From Ectobius pallidus (taxonomy: Eukaryota > Arthropoda > Insecta > Blattodea > Ectobiidae), in contig CAXKWD010000005.1 of assembly GCA_964059195.1 (NCBI GenBank), positions 151,619,265 through 151,683,264 on the forward strand: DNA of 64,000 nt. The letters are read 5' to 3'. Shown one piece after another: positions 36,247 through 45,865 of this stretch. The notes beneath the pieces were generated by a model that saw nothing but the letters and a program-made list of their open reading frames with translations, was not told where the DNA came from and ran no database searches. Numbering within the stretch: position 1 is the first letter of the stretch; every line of letters starts with the position of its first letter. The translations under genes and the position numbers were made by a program.

Positions 36247-36437
36247 CACTTTGCTTAGTTCCACACACAATCCAAAATAATCACCCTTTAGAAACTTTTC
36301 TTAATTCCACACACAATCCAAAATAATCACACTTTAGAAACTTTGCTAATTCCACACATAATCCAAAATAATCACACTTTAGAAACTTTGCTTAGTTCCA
36401 CACACAATCCAAAATAATCACACTTTAGAAACTTTTT
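36247..36437 (+). repeat. 46-bp tandem repeat, four copies
   Basis: Units of CTTTGCTTAGTTCCACACA, CAATCCAAAATAATCACAC, TTTAGAAA repeat four times with few differences (CCCTTT in the first unit, a 1-2 base deletion in others). It lies immediately beside the hAT remnant, in a transporter intron. Confidence 0.85.
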
Positions 36438-36448
36438 CATAAACTCAG

Positions 36449-36902
36449 TAGCAGGTTTAACGGTAAGCAGACTAAGCAGCTGTATGGGGCACCGGGAAAA
36501 CATGGGTCCCCGAATTATGCAGCATTCAATTTTTCTAACAACTCCCTTTTCTAATGTATCTGAAGAAAGATCATTTTCTGTTTTAAAGAGAGTAAAAAAT
36601 TATTTAAGGAATACAATGGGAGAAGAAAGACTAAATAACTAGGCCCTTTTGTATATAGAGCAGTAAATTGTAAATTGCATTGACACTGCCAAAATAATTG
36701 ATGATTTTGCAAAAAATAATACAATACTAAAATTCATGTAAAAATATTTTTAACATAAAATTATTTAATGCTTAATATTATGACTTTTTCATTACTTTTC
36801 TTTCTTGTTAATAAGTTTATGAGAGTTATATTGTAACTTGAGTTAGAGGCCCCCAGAATATTACTGCTTGGGGCCTCCACTTGATTAGAGCCCCCACTGC
36901 AT
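36449..36902 (+). mobile_element. hAT transposase C-terminal remnant
   Basis: The frame at about 36535-36630 gives VSEERSFSVLKRVKNYLRN and TMGEERLN, the dimerisation end of hAT (ZMYM-like) transposases, then a stop and IDDFAKNN. The ends include AACGGTAAGCAGACTAAGCA on the left and the complement of GCAGTGGGGGCTCTAATCAA on the right. The element is internally deleted and inactive. Confidence 0.7.
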
Positions 36903-37035
36903 AAACACTATAAATAGATCCTTCATTATTGTTTGCAGTAAAAAAACAAAATTGAATGCAATATGACAATTTGAAGACCACCAGATGTCATATCCATATT
37001 TTGATATAGTGACAAAATTACATAATTATACCTAC

Positions 37036-37176
37036 TGGTGTGACATTGATAAGTGCAATGGAGAACGAAACTGTAGCAGCTCCAAAGGTGAAGATTTCTC
37101 TGGCAAAGCGACGGCCTTTGAAGAAGGTATGGAATTCATCCATCAGCCCAGTGATGACGCATTCCATTCCTCCCAT
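37036..37176 (-). CDS. DAT: Dopamine transporter (SLC6), exon with end of TM8, loop 4 and TM9
   Basis: 47 codons, phase 0 at both ends (acceptor CTGTTTCACAG, donor GTAGGT). Reads MGGMECVITGLMDEFHTFFK, then GRRFAREIFTFGAAT and SFSIALINVTP. MGGMExVITGLxDEF is the sequence found at this place in DAT/NET and differs from GABA and glycine transporters, which have other residues here. TM9 follows. Confidence 0.9.
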
Positions 37177-37333
37177 CTGTGAAACAGAATCAAGAATGTA
37201 TTGATTACAAAGTATGTGTAGTTGTATAATTTTGTACAGTTCTCATTCAATAATTTAACACTTGCTAATTCAAAGTTGGAACCAGATACTTTTCATTGAT
37301 ATTATTGTTACTTGAGAGGATACTGCCAGGAGC

Positions 37334-37889
37334 TACGAGATTCATCCAGAAAGTAAGTCCCAATCGCCGATAAAGAAAACAAAAACATCAATAAGTAAGA
37401 AATATTTATTACAATATTTACAGAGATTCACTGGCTACTTCTCTACGTAGTCCATACCATTATTGAGGCATTTATTTGTACTATCAATTATATGCCAATT
37501 GTGTCATAGGACTCTGCCGCCACGTCTGGAGCCATGAAATCACTGCCATCTGTACCTCAGTGTCGTTGTGGAAACGTTTACCTGCCAGAAATCGCTTCAT
37601 GAGATCGAAAGAGATGGAAGTCAATTGTACGAGATTGGGGCTATAGGATGTATGGTCGAAGATCTCCCATCCAAACTGAAGCAACTGATTCTGTGTGGTG
37701 TTGGATATGAAGTTGGCGGGAGACAATATCAGTGCAACTAGTTTCTCCTAGCGCTGTTGAACAACAACTGGCATTACAAGACTGCACCGTAGCATTCTCA
37801 CATACTCTCTCTCTCTATGCAAGCGGGTCTGACTATTCATGCCATCTCTAGATATGATCGGAACTTACTTTTTGGATGAACCTCATATA
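37334..37889 (-). mobile_element. mariner element remnant in a transporter intron
   Basis: Inverted ends TACGAGATTCATCCAGAAAG and (minus) GAGGTTCATCCAAAAAGTAA beside TA. On minus, 37484-37726 encodes LLQFGWEIFDHTSYSPNLV, then FDLMKRFLAGKRFHNDTEVQ: the conserved region just before and after the last catalytic Asp of mariner transposases (normally YSPDLA; here Asn, so inactive). Internally deleted. Confidence 0.82.
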
Positions 37890-38000
37890 TCCCAACTGAT
37901 CGACCTGCCAGCTACTGTGACACAACAGCTGAATGCACTGAATTATTAAAGTATGTGATGAATCCAGGTATGGTTCACATTTAAAAACTATAATACTTAC

Positions 38001-38113
38001 AGCACTGTCCAGTCCCAACATGATGAGCATGAAGAAGAACAGCATTGACCAGAAATGTGATCCTGGAAGGGTAGCTACAGCTTCAGGATAAACCTGGAAT
38101 ACTAGGCCTGGAC
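38001..38113 (-). CDS. DAT: Dopamine transporter (SLC6), exon with extracellular loop 4 end and TM8
   Basis: 113 nt. The first two bases finish a Gly codon, then [20 protein letters not shown], then [17 protein letters not shown] to a GTAAGT donor in phase 0. The L-G-L-D-S of TM8 carries the Leu, Asp and Ser of the second sodium site (Na2) as in dDAT. GPGL.F..YPEA.A.(L/M)P is an SLC6 hallmark. This is the most 5' transporter exon I could find; the exons for TM1-TM7 are not recognised up to 64000. Octopamine transporter is the main alternative. Confidence 0.9.
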
Positions 38114-38859
38114 CTGTCGGAAAAATAAACTTAATTTACTTGCTGTTTGTTTTTGCCTTTGGCTACTGAGGCACAAGGCCACTAGCTTAACACAACAAGT
38201 CATTTGCATTGGGTATAGTAAATTTGCTTTTCTTGATGAAGCTACAGTGCCGGTATGTAAAGTAAAGCGCTTTTCCCTGAACTCAAGATTCAAAGTTCAA
38301 ACCCGCTTCTTGCTTCTGGAAGAGAAGTGGAACAGTTGGAATCCTGGTTTGAAATTTCCTGAAACAGAGGATCCCTGGAAAAATTAACAGTTCTTGCCCT
38401 CCCAATGTGTACTTTCTTTCATATAATAATTCTGTAGGCAATGAAGGAATTGAACATTATCGCTAGATATTTAAAGGTGTTCAATTGTAAGACCCCGCTT
38501 GCAGATAGAAATCAATGTCAATATAATCATACAAGACCTGAAGCTTCGAAAGAGATTATATATATCATACTTATAAGTGCACAAGTTTGGTATGGGCTTA
38601 CAAATATTTGTGCACAGTTTTGTGAAAAGAGATTATATGACAGATGCCATTTACGCACATACATAGCTTAATAACATGTAGGTACTTATTTCGTACCACC
38701 AAGGCTAGTATGAAAGAAGTAACTCCTATCATCAATTGATCTGATGGTAAAGAGCTTACAATAACATTATTACAGGGACCAGAAATGGGCAAAAATTTTG
38801 CTCAGGTCCATTAGCTTGAGGTCAGAGGTGTCGACTTGAAAATACTGTTGGGGGGGGGG

Positions 38860-39218
38860 GGGAGAATTGGATTTTTAAAAATTCAGCTGTGTTTATACTC
38901 CTTTCAGCTGCAAGAGCATCAGGAGTTCAGGATGTGTCTTTACAGTAGGGGAGGGCATGGAACTATTGACTGTCAATTATTTCTATTATTGGTATTTTTC
39001 TGGAGTAAATTTCAACTGATATTAATTTAAATGGAGATGATACGAAATGAAATGGTGAGGATGATTCATGGTATGTAAATATCTAATTCAGCATTTGCCT
39101 TTACGACTGCAGAAACCATGAAGAAACCCCATGACAAATTGGCCGGGCACAGGATTTGAACCTAGGACCTCCCGAATGGGAGTCCAAGACCTTACCATCT
39201 CGGCCACCTCGCTCGATA
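38860..39218 (-). mobile_element. tRNA(Leu/Ser)-like SINE, full length
   Basis: On minus the head is GAGGTGGCCGAGATGGTAAG, CTTGGACTCCCATTCGGGAG and an excellent B box GGTTCAAATCC. The body runs TCGTAAAGGCAAATGCTGAA, TTACATACCATGAATCATCC, to a tail near AGCTGAAAGGAGTATAAACA. The body reappears at 59860-60085 behind a different head. Confidence 0.8.
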
Positions 39219-39405
39219 TTTCGGTTTTTGTTAGTTATACATAAGGCCATTATGAAAAAAACTTGAATGTTGGGGGGGGGGCAGAAAGTAAGCTTATCTT
39301 GCCCCCCCCCCAAAGTGAGCGCTTATGCTTGAAGTTCTTTAACGAGTCGAAAATAAAACTCGAAACCACGCCTTAAAGTGTCATATGGAGGATCTAGGAT
39401 GGATA

Positions 39406-39505
39406 TTTTTTTCGCTCCGAAAAACTGGATTTGAACCCACAAGCCTTGACTTCTAAAGACAGCACGCAACTACTCACTCGACCGAGTCACCGAGACCGGC
39501 AAGTC
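39406..39505 (-). mobile_element. tRNA-like sequence (SINE head)
   Basis: On minus: CTTGCCGGTCTCGGTGACTC, GGTCGAGTGAGTAGTTGC and GTGGGTTCAAATCCAG (B box). tRNA(Ser/Leu)-like arm order but not foldable as a clean tRNA by eye. Confidence 0.55.
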
Positions 39506-40679
39506 ATTAATACAAAAACAGTATTGTATTAATATTACTAATGAATTATGCAGCCTAATAATTTACCAGCGTGTCCAGCTATATAATAACATTACTCGAA
39601 GGGACAATTTTCTGGTTAGAAGTTTGTATCAAGCACATTATGTAAACTGTAAAGAAAGTGTGCGGTTTAAAAACGGTAGCCATATTACGAAAGATAGGCC
39701 TATACATATAATCGATAGTAATCGCAATCGCTAATCACTTAGGTCAGTCGAAAAGATTTCTCTGTTAGTAGTCTATTTACTATCGTGTGCGGGAGATGTG
39801 TTTGTGTCGTGGCCGGGATTTGTTTATTGTGTGTAAGGAATATAATTGTGTAGTGAAAATCAAAATTGCTTTTAAAGGAAGATGCAGCAGCAGTGACATG
39901 TGGATGTGAACTATCATCACGAGAGATCAGGTAAACAAATGATGGCCTTATCGGCTACAGTTTATTTCCTTCGCATGGCTACTTTGTAGATCAAGGCGTT
40001 AGGTTACTGCGCGCCCTTTCTTTGAGTGTAAAATATTATGTAGACTGTTTTCTCCTCAAGTTAAGCTGTCTTAGTTCCAAATGCAGAAATCATTGCTCTA
40101 AGTCTAAGTTTCTAAATCATTGCTCATTGCTTATGTTAGACATTTATGAAGTAATTTTAGGTCACCCGACAGTAACATGGTGATTAGAGGCTTATTAGAT
40201 TAGGCCTATTGTGAGTTGGAATTCGACCGTAAGATTTTAATCTTAGAAGATCCTCGATATATATACTGATGGACAAGTTATGTAATTAACAGTAGCTGCA
40301 GGTTGTGTGACAGTAAAATTTAACTGCTCAGAAAGTGACACAGAGTAGCATCATCGGACGGTAGCGACACCATGGCGTGAAACTGATTGAGGTTAGTGGT
40401 AGGGGGAGCACAAATGCTACTGTGTTTACTTTTCTATCTGAATAATTCACACTGTTAACTATTCACACTGATGTGAAACCCTTAATGCTCCATATAACAT
40501 GTTAAATTGTACTGTAGATGCAACTACTGGGCAATTCTATAGAAGGCGGCGTCGGTCTTCTCTACGTGTAGTTGTATTGTCCCTTCATTTCCGTCCCGTG
40601 AGAAACATTGAATGAGACTTAGACGAGTCTTATCATCCGCGTCTTGACCTATATTCGGGCAGAAGACCCATCATCACTA

Positions 40680-40815
40680 GTAAATTCTAAACGCTGAAGG
40701 GACAAGGCCTATTACCCGACTGCTCCGTCATCTTACCGTAGCATATGGATTGGCAGGATTGGGGGGCATATGGTCAGCATGCCGACACCCACGGCCGTTA
40801 ATGGTTTCCGTGACC
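40680..40815 (-). mobile_element. SINE fragment of the 13847 family
   Basis: Read on minus it gives GGTTTCCATTAACGGCC-like, GTCGGCATGCTGACCATATG and CCCCCCAATCCTGCCA, matching the body of the 13847 copy. Confidence 0.65.
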
Positions 40816-41918
40816 GGAGACACTCTCTAATAATAATGATAATTTGAAATTACCTTGATAGAGCGTTTTTAACTGCATGCATAGCCATATTGCTGGATAT
40901 GTTTATTTTTCCACACGTATGTGGTGAGCAATGAGTCATTTTACGAAATTATCGTGGGGGTGGTGGCTAGCCGGACCCCTATTCAAGAATACTTTTTTAG
41001 TAATAACAGAATGTCAGCTACCTACAAAATGTTCCTAATGCTACAATAAGATTATTTCATAATACATTACTTATGTACAAGACTGGTACATAAAAATACA
41101 GGCAAAAGGTATCCCGTAAACTTAGTAGGTTCTAGTGCAACATAGCAATGAAACAATTTTTTTTATTAAATGCATTATTCATGCTAGAATTCCATGTGCC
41201 TTTTTGACCATTTTCATTTATTTACACGTTCAAACAAGAAAGAATCACTCGAGCGCTGGTTTATTCTGGATTAGTAGTAGAAGACAACAACTAATGACAT
41301 TGACGTGACGGTTTTGTATTGTGCCTCCCATAGTATGAGAGATGAACAGGGATGAGTTGCCCAAGGTCCCATCGACTGCATGTGGCCCCATGGCCAGTCG
41401 CCGACAGGTATATAACACAAATTCATCCAGTCCCAATAGGCAATTGATTATATTCGTCGCAACAAATAAAATGCGAATCCATCGAATTTCTTCCACGCAT
41501 GGCGCGGGGACTTCGTCGGCAATCCGGGGGCCATTCGCCGTGACAGTTCTTGGCTACCTCCGCTACGGTAAAAAAAAATCACCTATCTTCAAGTAGATGT
41601 TGAAAATGCTGTCCCCTCTGATGTATACATGTCTCATGATAGCATACACATATTTTGTATGAACGGAACAAATCCCTGTAATAATGATGTTCGAGAAATC
41701 CCAGTTCAAGCATATTCAACATCTGATAGGTGAGTTAATGCTGAAATTATTAATTTCATTTGGGTGTTCTGTTAATTGAATCCTCAGCGGGAGATGGAAG
41801 TAGCAGAGGTAGCTAAAAACTGTTGCGGTGATAGACCGCCCGATACCCGGTGAAAACTGCACGCTATGCACATGAGAAATCCGGCGGCTTCATGTTTAAT
41901 TCACACTGTATAATGTAC

Positions 41919-41920
<2 letters not shown>

Positions 41921-41950
<30 letters not shown>
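41921..41950 (+). repeat. Homopolymer A tract
   Basis: A run of about 30 A (AAAAAAAAAA repeated). It could be the tail of a degraded retroposon; no head was recognised upstream. Confidence 0.9.
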
Positions 41951-41953
<3 letters not shown>

Positions 41954-42597
41954 AGTAGGGAAGGTAAGCCGTCCCAATCACTCATTCGGTAAAACTTGAC
42001 TATGAAAGCCCTAGTGCCCTCAAATAATAATAAGAATCTTTTACATCCTAGTATAACTATCGAAAATATGCCGAAGAGGACTAAAAACAGGACTCGATCC
42101 AGTACAACATCCGGAAAAAACCCCACATTATTAAAATCCTAACAACATCTCTGATTTTAAAATCTTGGTGAAAGCATCATCAACTGAGCATTTATACAGT
42201 CTTGAATAGAATCAGTTACTGTAATGCGAAGTTCTAACCTAACCTGGATGAAATAAGTAACAAGAAGATCAACAAGATCAATATCACTCTAATAGAATGT
42301 ATTTTGAGAAGAACGGTGTATAGTAAGTCATAAAAACTAATTTAAATGCGATCAGGGTGTGAAGTAAGAGGATTTTTCGACACTCTCCATGCATTTTTTA
42401 TTTTTTAGAAACATTAAAAACTCCTATAGGCCTCTTTGAGGCTATAGCATTTAGTAGGCCTAATAGGCCTACCTACTGAATTAATATAAACTCAGTTGGT
42501 CTCTAAAAATGTGTTAAATGTAACAAAAATCGTGAATACATAACCTAACCGTGTTATGGAAACTTTCTGAAAGTGTAATTAAAGCGTTAAATAAATG

Positions 42598-42762
42598 CGA
42601 CGAAATGGTTATATGATGATTAATGGAGGAAACGGAAACACCTCGAGAAAACCTGCCCGACCCCATTTTGTCCACCACAAATTCCATATGGATCCACTGA
42701 GATACGATTCGGGGCCCCAGCGATGGAAGGCGATCGGTCTAACCACTCATCCATGGGGGCAT
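42598..42762 (-). mobile_element. tRNA-derived SINE (family with GGATGAGTGGTTAGAC head)
   Basis: On minus: GGATGAGTGGTTAGACCGAT, CGCCTTCCATCGCTGGG, ATTTGTGGTGGACAAAATGG and GGTCGGGCAGGTTTTCTCGA. The same head and body order occurs on plus at 59635-59790 (GAGCAGTTAGACTGCTCGCC, GATGTACAAAATGGGATC, GGGCAGCCGGGTGCCCC). Confidence 0.65.
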
Positions 42763-43491
42763 AATCTAAAATGGCGTCGCATGCTGGACAAGACATTCGG
42801 TGTGGCGGGGGAGCGGGGAAATGGTCAAAACATATTAAGATACACTGGCTTGTTTTGTACTCGAACGTTTTTCAAGCATTAGTTTAGAACTAGATGCCCA
42901 CTGATTCTTTTTCAAGGCAAATGATTTGGGGCAGTTTTGATTTTAGTTTTAAGAAGGCAGGGAAGCCCTTTGCGTCGCCCTTTCAAGCGATTCTGACTCC
43001 CTCCCTTGGCGGCCGCGACTCACAGTTTGCAAACCTTTGCTAAAGCTTGTTATGGATTGATAGCTACCCTACGGGAATTTCATTGAATTGTCGTTTGCCT
43101 AAATTTAGTTTAAGTCTCCTCTTACTGTAAACATCATTCTAATTACCTTAGTTTTACTTTCGCTTTGCCATTGTTGGGCTTCATTTGTTTAGAAAACATT
43201 TTCTGAAAACTTCTGTCATACTGCTGTTTGGAAAGGACGTAGACACAACAGAGTTAGAGCTCGTTAAAAACTGCCCAAGGCGTTCGGGTGGGAAGGCTGT
43301 AGGAAAGGTTCTGTTTTGATAAAAGTAAACTAATTAATTGGGCAAGGAATTTGAAGTTGTTTCTGTTAAACATCGCAATCGTTTAAAATCAGATAACTAG
43401 TGCTGTAAGTACCGTATATTTCCGCAAATAAGACGAGGAATAAATTTTCGTCAAAGTTTTATATTGGCATATATCGGTTCTATAAGGTGCG

Positions 43492-44376
43492 GCAGAGGAA
43501 ACGGACGTTCTTCAAATAACTATAACTCAGACGATTTTCAAGTTAAACAAAATTTAATTACACAGAAATGAAGCTTGTATAATGCAGTTTCTGTTTTGAC
43601 TATTTCAAATTTACCTCCGAAAAATGAATGCCGTCAAGTGACGCAACAATGGAATTTTCTAACATGCAATCTCATTAATAATAACCTTGACTGTCCAGGT
43701 GGCGCCGTGTCGTCATGTCTAAAACCGACGCTTCTGCCCTCATGTTGTGGCCTTCTTCTGGGTATATCCAGAACAGTGTGGTGTGGTGTTGCTAAATTTG
43801 GAATCATCGGTCCTTATTTTTTTGAAGAGGACAATACCACAGTGACAGTGACTTCAGCACGCTACATTGAAATACTCAACAGGTTCCTGCTTCCGGAACT
43901 ACGCAGACGAAGAGTAAACATGCAGCAAATTTGGTTCCAATAAGATGGTGTCACAGCGCATACTGCGAGAGCATCAATGCAAGTGGTTCGCGACATGTTT
44001 CCTCAACATGTGATCACCCGTTTTGGTGACATTGACTTGTCCATATGTGACTATTAGTTGTGGAGTTACCTCAAATCAAACGTTTACTTAAACAAACCCC
44101 GCAACATCCAAGAACTAAAAGAGTTCATTCGTGTAGAAATCACTAATGTGGAGGAAGAAATGTTGGGAAGAGCATTGCAGAATTTCGAAGTGAGGTTACG
44201 AGAGTGTATACAGAAAGAAGGTCGTCACTTGGATGTTATTTTTCGGAGGTAATTCTGAAATAGTCAACAGAAACTGTATTATACAAGCTACATTTCTGTG
44301 CAATTAAATTTTGTTTAACTTGAAAATCTTCTGAGTTATGGTTATTTGAAAAACGTCCGTTTCCTCTGCCGCACCC
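43492..44376 (+). mobile_element. Tc1/mariner-superfamily element with degraded transposase
   Basis: Long inverted repeats (about 100 bp) start GGTGCGGCAGAGGAAACGGA and end TCCGTTTCCTCTGCCGCACC, with TATA around the site. The interior reads, with stops, EDNTTVTVTSARYIEILNRF, LLPELRRRRVNMQQIWFQ, DGVTAHTARASMQVVRDMFP, a second-Asp region (FGDIDLSICDY) and LWSYLKSNVYLNKPRNIQEL: the C-terminal half of a transposase with the D-G-x-x-x-H motif. In-frame stops (after WFQ and after CDY) inactivate it. Empty-site comparison at 10500 confirms insertion. Confidence 0.82.
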
Positions 44377-44657
44377 TTTATAAGACGATCCCCAACTATC
44401 AACGACCTACGAAACAACTTCAACAAATTTAGTTTTTGTTTCAGTTTTCTGGTTGATCGCAAAATTGTTGCCTACCATCGTACTATTATAATCCATAGGG
44501 TGGGTAATAGCCTAGAGATTAAGGCAAAATAACTACAGTTCTTTAAAAAGACAACAATGCTTCCTCGCTCTTCTTTTTTTCATAATGGCGTCACTAAGCA
44601 CAGTCGCAACATAATGAACAGAACGATACGCGTATTGTGCATGAGCCATGTAATACA

Positions 44658-44818
44658 CAGTTAGGCCTCGGTACCGGTCAACAAGGTTTCCTCTAAAATG
44701 GCGAGACAAACGCGGACTCTATGTGAGGAATAAAGTTCCTTTTGTTCCTGCCTACCACTTCATAACTTTTCTGCTGCTATCTCAGGAAGTCTTGTTGACC
44801 GGTACCGGGGCAAACTCC
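44658..44818. mobile_element. Short inverted-repeat element with CGGTACCGG ends
   Basis: CGGTACCGGTCAACAAG near 44675 is mirrored by CTTGTTGACCGGTACCGG near 44794. The sequence between is absent from the aligned copies at 6740 and 10760, so it is an insertion. No target duplication was resolved. Confidence 0.6.
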
Positions 44819-45534
44819 TCTACCGGTATAGAGAAAAATGAAAGAAATACCAAAAATAGGTTTTAATCCGTGGCGATTGTGGTTTTATTTACGGAATTCG
44901 CGTTATTTCGGGACTTACATTTTCCCGCAAATGTTACCTTACATCTTAATATATCAAGTTAATATAATCTTGTGATAATAACATATTTTATAATGGTTCT
45001 AATTAATATAAATTTAGTCTGTTTTTTGTACCTGTCTATAAGACGATCCCAGACTTTCAGGGTCTTTTTTATGATTCAATTATCGCCTTATCTGCGAAAA
45101 TATACGGTAATTTTAGTTTATTTTAATTAGTTTAAATTTAACAGTGATTCGCGGAATCAAAGCACATCCGCCACTGCTATTGAAACAAAAGCCGCACATG
45201 CAACATGTTTGAATGGAGTCTGTTCCAATTGCGGCTAGTGCACCTTTCACGATATTGCTGACGTGTATGACGTCTCAACTTGGAATTATTCGAGACAGAA
45301 TGAACAACACTACCTTGGAAGAACATAAGAAAACACGCGGTAAGATAACGGGTGTGATTTGATATACCACTGTTAATTAATATCACTCTTGATAACCTAA
45401 CTGCCACTAACCTAACTGCCACCAACCTAACTACCACTAACCTACCTGCAACTAACCTGTCACAAACTTATAACTCCTGTTACTAGAACCTCACATGGAA
45501 ATTCCAGAGTCAAGTGAGACATTTCGTACTTAAA

Positions 45535-45865
45535 ATAAAATCAGGTAAACTGATATAACAAAGTGCCAGTATGCTTTTTAAATCAGTTATAATTGCAGTT
45601 ATGATATACAGAAAATAAGTTTTTTTTTAACATATGTGAAAAATAGTATTATTTGTCAAATTTAAATGTATTGCAACTTGAAATTCTTAAAATATGTAAA
45701 CATTTAACAAAATTCAGTGGCAAATAACTCCGCTAATTATTTCACAATAATGTACCTTCTGTTTATACAAATACAATATAGGATTTGTATTGTATATTTG
45801 TATTCTATTTGGTATAATTATAACAGTATTCATGTAGGGCTTACGGAAGAACAAAGGTCTAAAGT
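45535..45865 (-). repeat. Interspersed repeat, inverted partner of 51255-51440
   Basis: AAAATCAGGTAAACTGATAT, AACAAAGTGCCAGTATG, GTTATGATATACAGAAAATA, and after a gap AGGGCTTACGGAAGAACAAA recur in inverted orientation at 51281-51440, where a tRNA-like A box precedes. Likely a SINE in two orientations. Confidence 0.65.

Larger units (their letters stand above)
39510..43411. other. Region without recognised gene; scattered repeats
   Basis: It contains a minus-strand SINE fragment (40680-40815: GGGGCATATGGTCAGCATGC), a homopolymer A run at 41921-41950, and a SINE at about 42598-42762 on minus. Bases 39700-40600 and 41330-41570 are richer in CpG than the surroundings but no frame is supported. 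Confidence 0.45.
43412..45107 (+). mobile_element. DNA transposon (ACCGTATATTT family), host of two nested insertions
   Basis: Inverted ends CCGTATATTTCCGCAAATAA and (minus) CCGTATATTTTCGCAGATAA, each next to TA (43410-43411, 45108-45109). Interrupted by a Tc1-type element (43492-44376) and a short GGTACCGG-ended repeat (44658-44818). The rest aligns with 10425-11320 and 6604-6842. No transposase; a pogo/Tc1-group MITE is likely from the TA duplication. Confidence 0.75.

Noticed and set aside
36985..37182. 65-codon + strand frame
   Set aside because: It is the antisense of the transporter TM8/TM9 exon.
41330..41600. GC-richer block as a coding exon
   Set aside because: The two opposing frames share no family motif and lack convincing splice sites; it remains unexplained.
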